This document shows, piece after piece, positions 63,424-64,000 of a stretch of DNA of 64,000 nucleotides (the first letter of the stretch is position 1; the number at the start of each line of letters is the position of its first letter). The position numbers and the translations under genes were made by a program. The stretch spans positions 2,294,001 to 2,358,000 of the forward strand of contig JAFCIZ010000006.1 of NCBI GenBank assembly GCA_017871115.1, given 5' to 3'. The stretch comes from Cunninghamella blakesleeana. Taxonomy: Eukaryota > Mucoromycota > Mucoromycetes > Mucorales > Cunninghamellaceae. Below the pieces are notes generated by a model. It made no database searches. It was not told the origin of the DNA and saw only the letters and a list, made by a program, of their open reading frames with translations.

Positions 63424-64000
63424 ATGGTATAATAGTAAATATTTATATATATATTCAATTATTTTGTATTATTAAAATATGATTGTTAATTTTTTTTCTT
63501 ATCTATTGAATTATATTTATTTATTTAATCTTAAACAATAGCCAAATAATAAACGACACACTTTAAAAAATGTTAAAAAGAGAGAAGAGCTTCACCCATA
63601 TTCTCGTAAAGCACAACAATTATCAAGAATTATTATGCGTAAAGATAAATTAGAATCAAAAGGTATTCCAGTTGGAAAGGATTTAAAAGGTAAATATAAT
63701 ATACTCTAATTTATTTATATAGAAAGAAAAGAGAAGAGAGACAGAAATAGAATATAATAAACTGGCTGCTTATTTATCTATTTATCCTTTTATTTAATTT
63801 TATTTTTAATAGCGCAACGGTGGATGTGGTTTCGATTTGCCCTTGATGAAAATCTTCCTTGTATTCCAAAAAAAGATATTCATGAATTAATCAATATGTA
63901 AGTAAAAGAATAAAAATAAAATAGGCTAATCAAAATAAGGTTTATTTACTCTTTTATTTTTTTGAATTTATGTAGGTATTTGGTTCGCCATGATGAAGAA
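63424..64000 (+). CDS. TMA16: Translation-machinery-associated protein 16-like (TMA16), 3' part off the window
   Basis: Exons 63424-63426 (ATG alone), 63542-63689, 63813-63897 and 63976 onward join in frame and run off the right edge. The first 83 or so codons read M|P-N-N-K-R-H-T-L-K-N-V-K-K-R-E-E-L-H-P-Y-S-R-K-A-Q-Q-L, then R-K-D-K-L, A-Q-R-W-M-W-F-R-F-A-L-D-E-N and L-I-N-M-Y-L-V-R-H-D-E-E. This is the Tma16 pattern: a basic N-terminus with H-P-x-S-R-K-A and a W-F-R/Q segment. Tma16 binds late pre-60S ribosomes. The single-codon first exon is proposed because ATG|GTATAA at 63424 is the only nearby in-frame start with a donor and the family begins M-P. This start is less sure than the rest. 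Confidence 0.8.

Overview
This is a eukaryotic, almost certainly fungal, nuclear fragment. It is extremely A+T-rich, packed with poly-T/poly-A tracts, TA, TAA and other microsatellites and poly-Asn/Gln/Ser coding runs. Genes are compact but split by many short introns, mostly about 60-240 nt, with GT-AG ends that restore frame exactly when spliced. The gene set (ADP1-type ABCG transporter, ECL1 zinc protein, OMS1 methyltransferase, fungal homeodomain, Elongator ELP5) plus the metazoan-like ones (SPATA5L1/AFG2B-like AAA ATPase, GPS2-like coiled coil, Tribbles-like half kinase) suggests an early-diverging fungus, probably Mucoromycota. A mitochondrial IF3 and a protein ending in S-K-L (peroxisome signal) argue against anaerobic gut fungi, the other very A+T-rich lineage. 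The assignment to phylum is inference.

Layout. 1-2458: PLP-homeostasis protein (cut by the window start) and ELP5, both minus. 3399-4896: plus-strand 2OG-Fe(II)-oxygenase-like gene, convergent with a 15-exon minus-strand double-AAA ATPase (5243-8757). 9570-13784: a WWE-like low-complexity gene and farnesyltransferase beta, both minus. 15893-19584: RBBP4/MSI1-type WD40 gene and an ECL1-type gene, both plus. 21335-29558: a minus-strand block of a putative 7TM receptor with a very long tail, mitochondrial IF3, ketopantoate hydroxymethyltransferase and DRE2. 30525-34981: plus-strand ADP1-like ABC transporter, then a 2.2-kb spacer with an (AAAAAT)n array, a perfect hairpin and a 54-codon ORF. 37622-46516: minus-strand TFIIIC subunit, LPX1-like peroxisomal hydrolase and V-ATPase subunit a. 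48358-51031: plus-strand BAR-SH3 gene. 51594-55437: minus-strand GPS2-like gene and a kinase C-lobe-only gene. 56757-57526: plus-strand homeodomain gene. 59589-63054: minus-strand OMS1-like methyltransferase and an acylglycerophosphate acyltransferase. 63424-end: the start of a TMA16-like gene, plus strand.

The genes are mostly unrelated housekeeping functions: tRNA wobble modification, Pol III transcription, prenylation, pantothenate synthesis, Fe-S assembly, vacuolar acidification, lipid synthesis and ribosome biogenesis. No metabolic cluster, transposon, tRNA or rRNA was recognised. The most unusual items are a 2OG oxygenase whose distal metal-binding His is Tyr, an AAA ATPase with a wrecked first Walker B, a kinase gene holding only a C-lobe, a local duplication of an exon end and splice donor inside an intron, and about twenty T(n)A(n) homopolymer junctions with almost no A(n)T(n) counterparts. 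Exon coordinates were assigned by eye from splice signals, frame continuity and family knowledge, not from transcripts.
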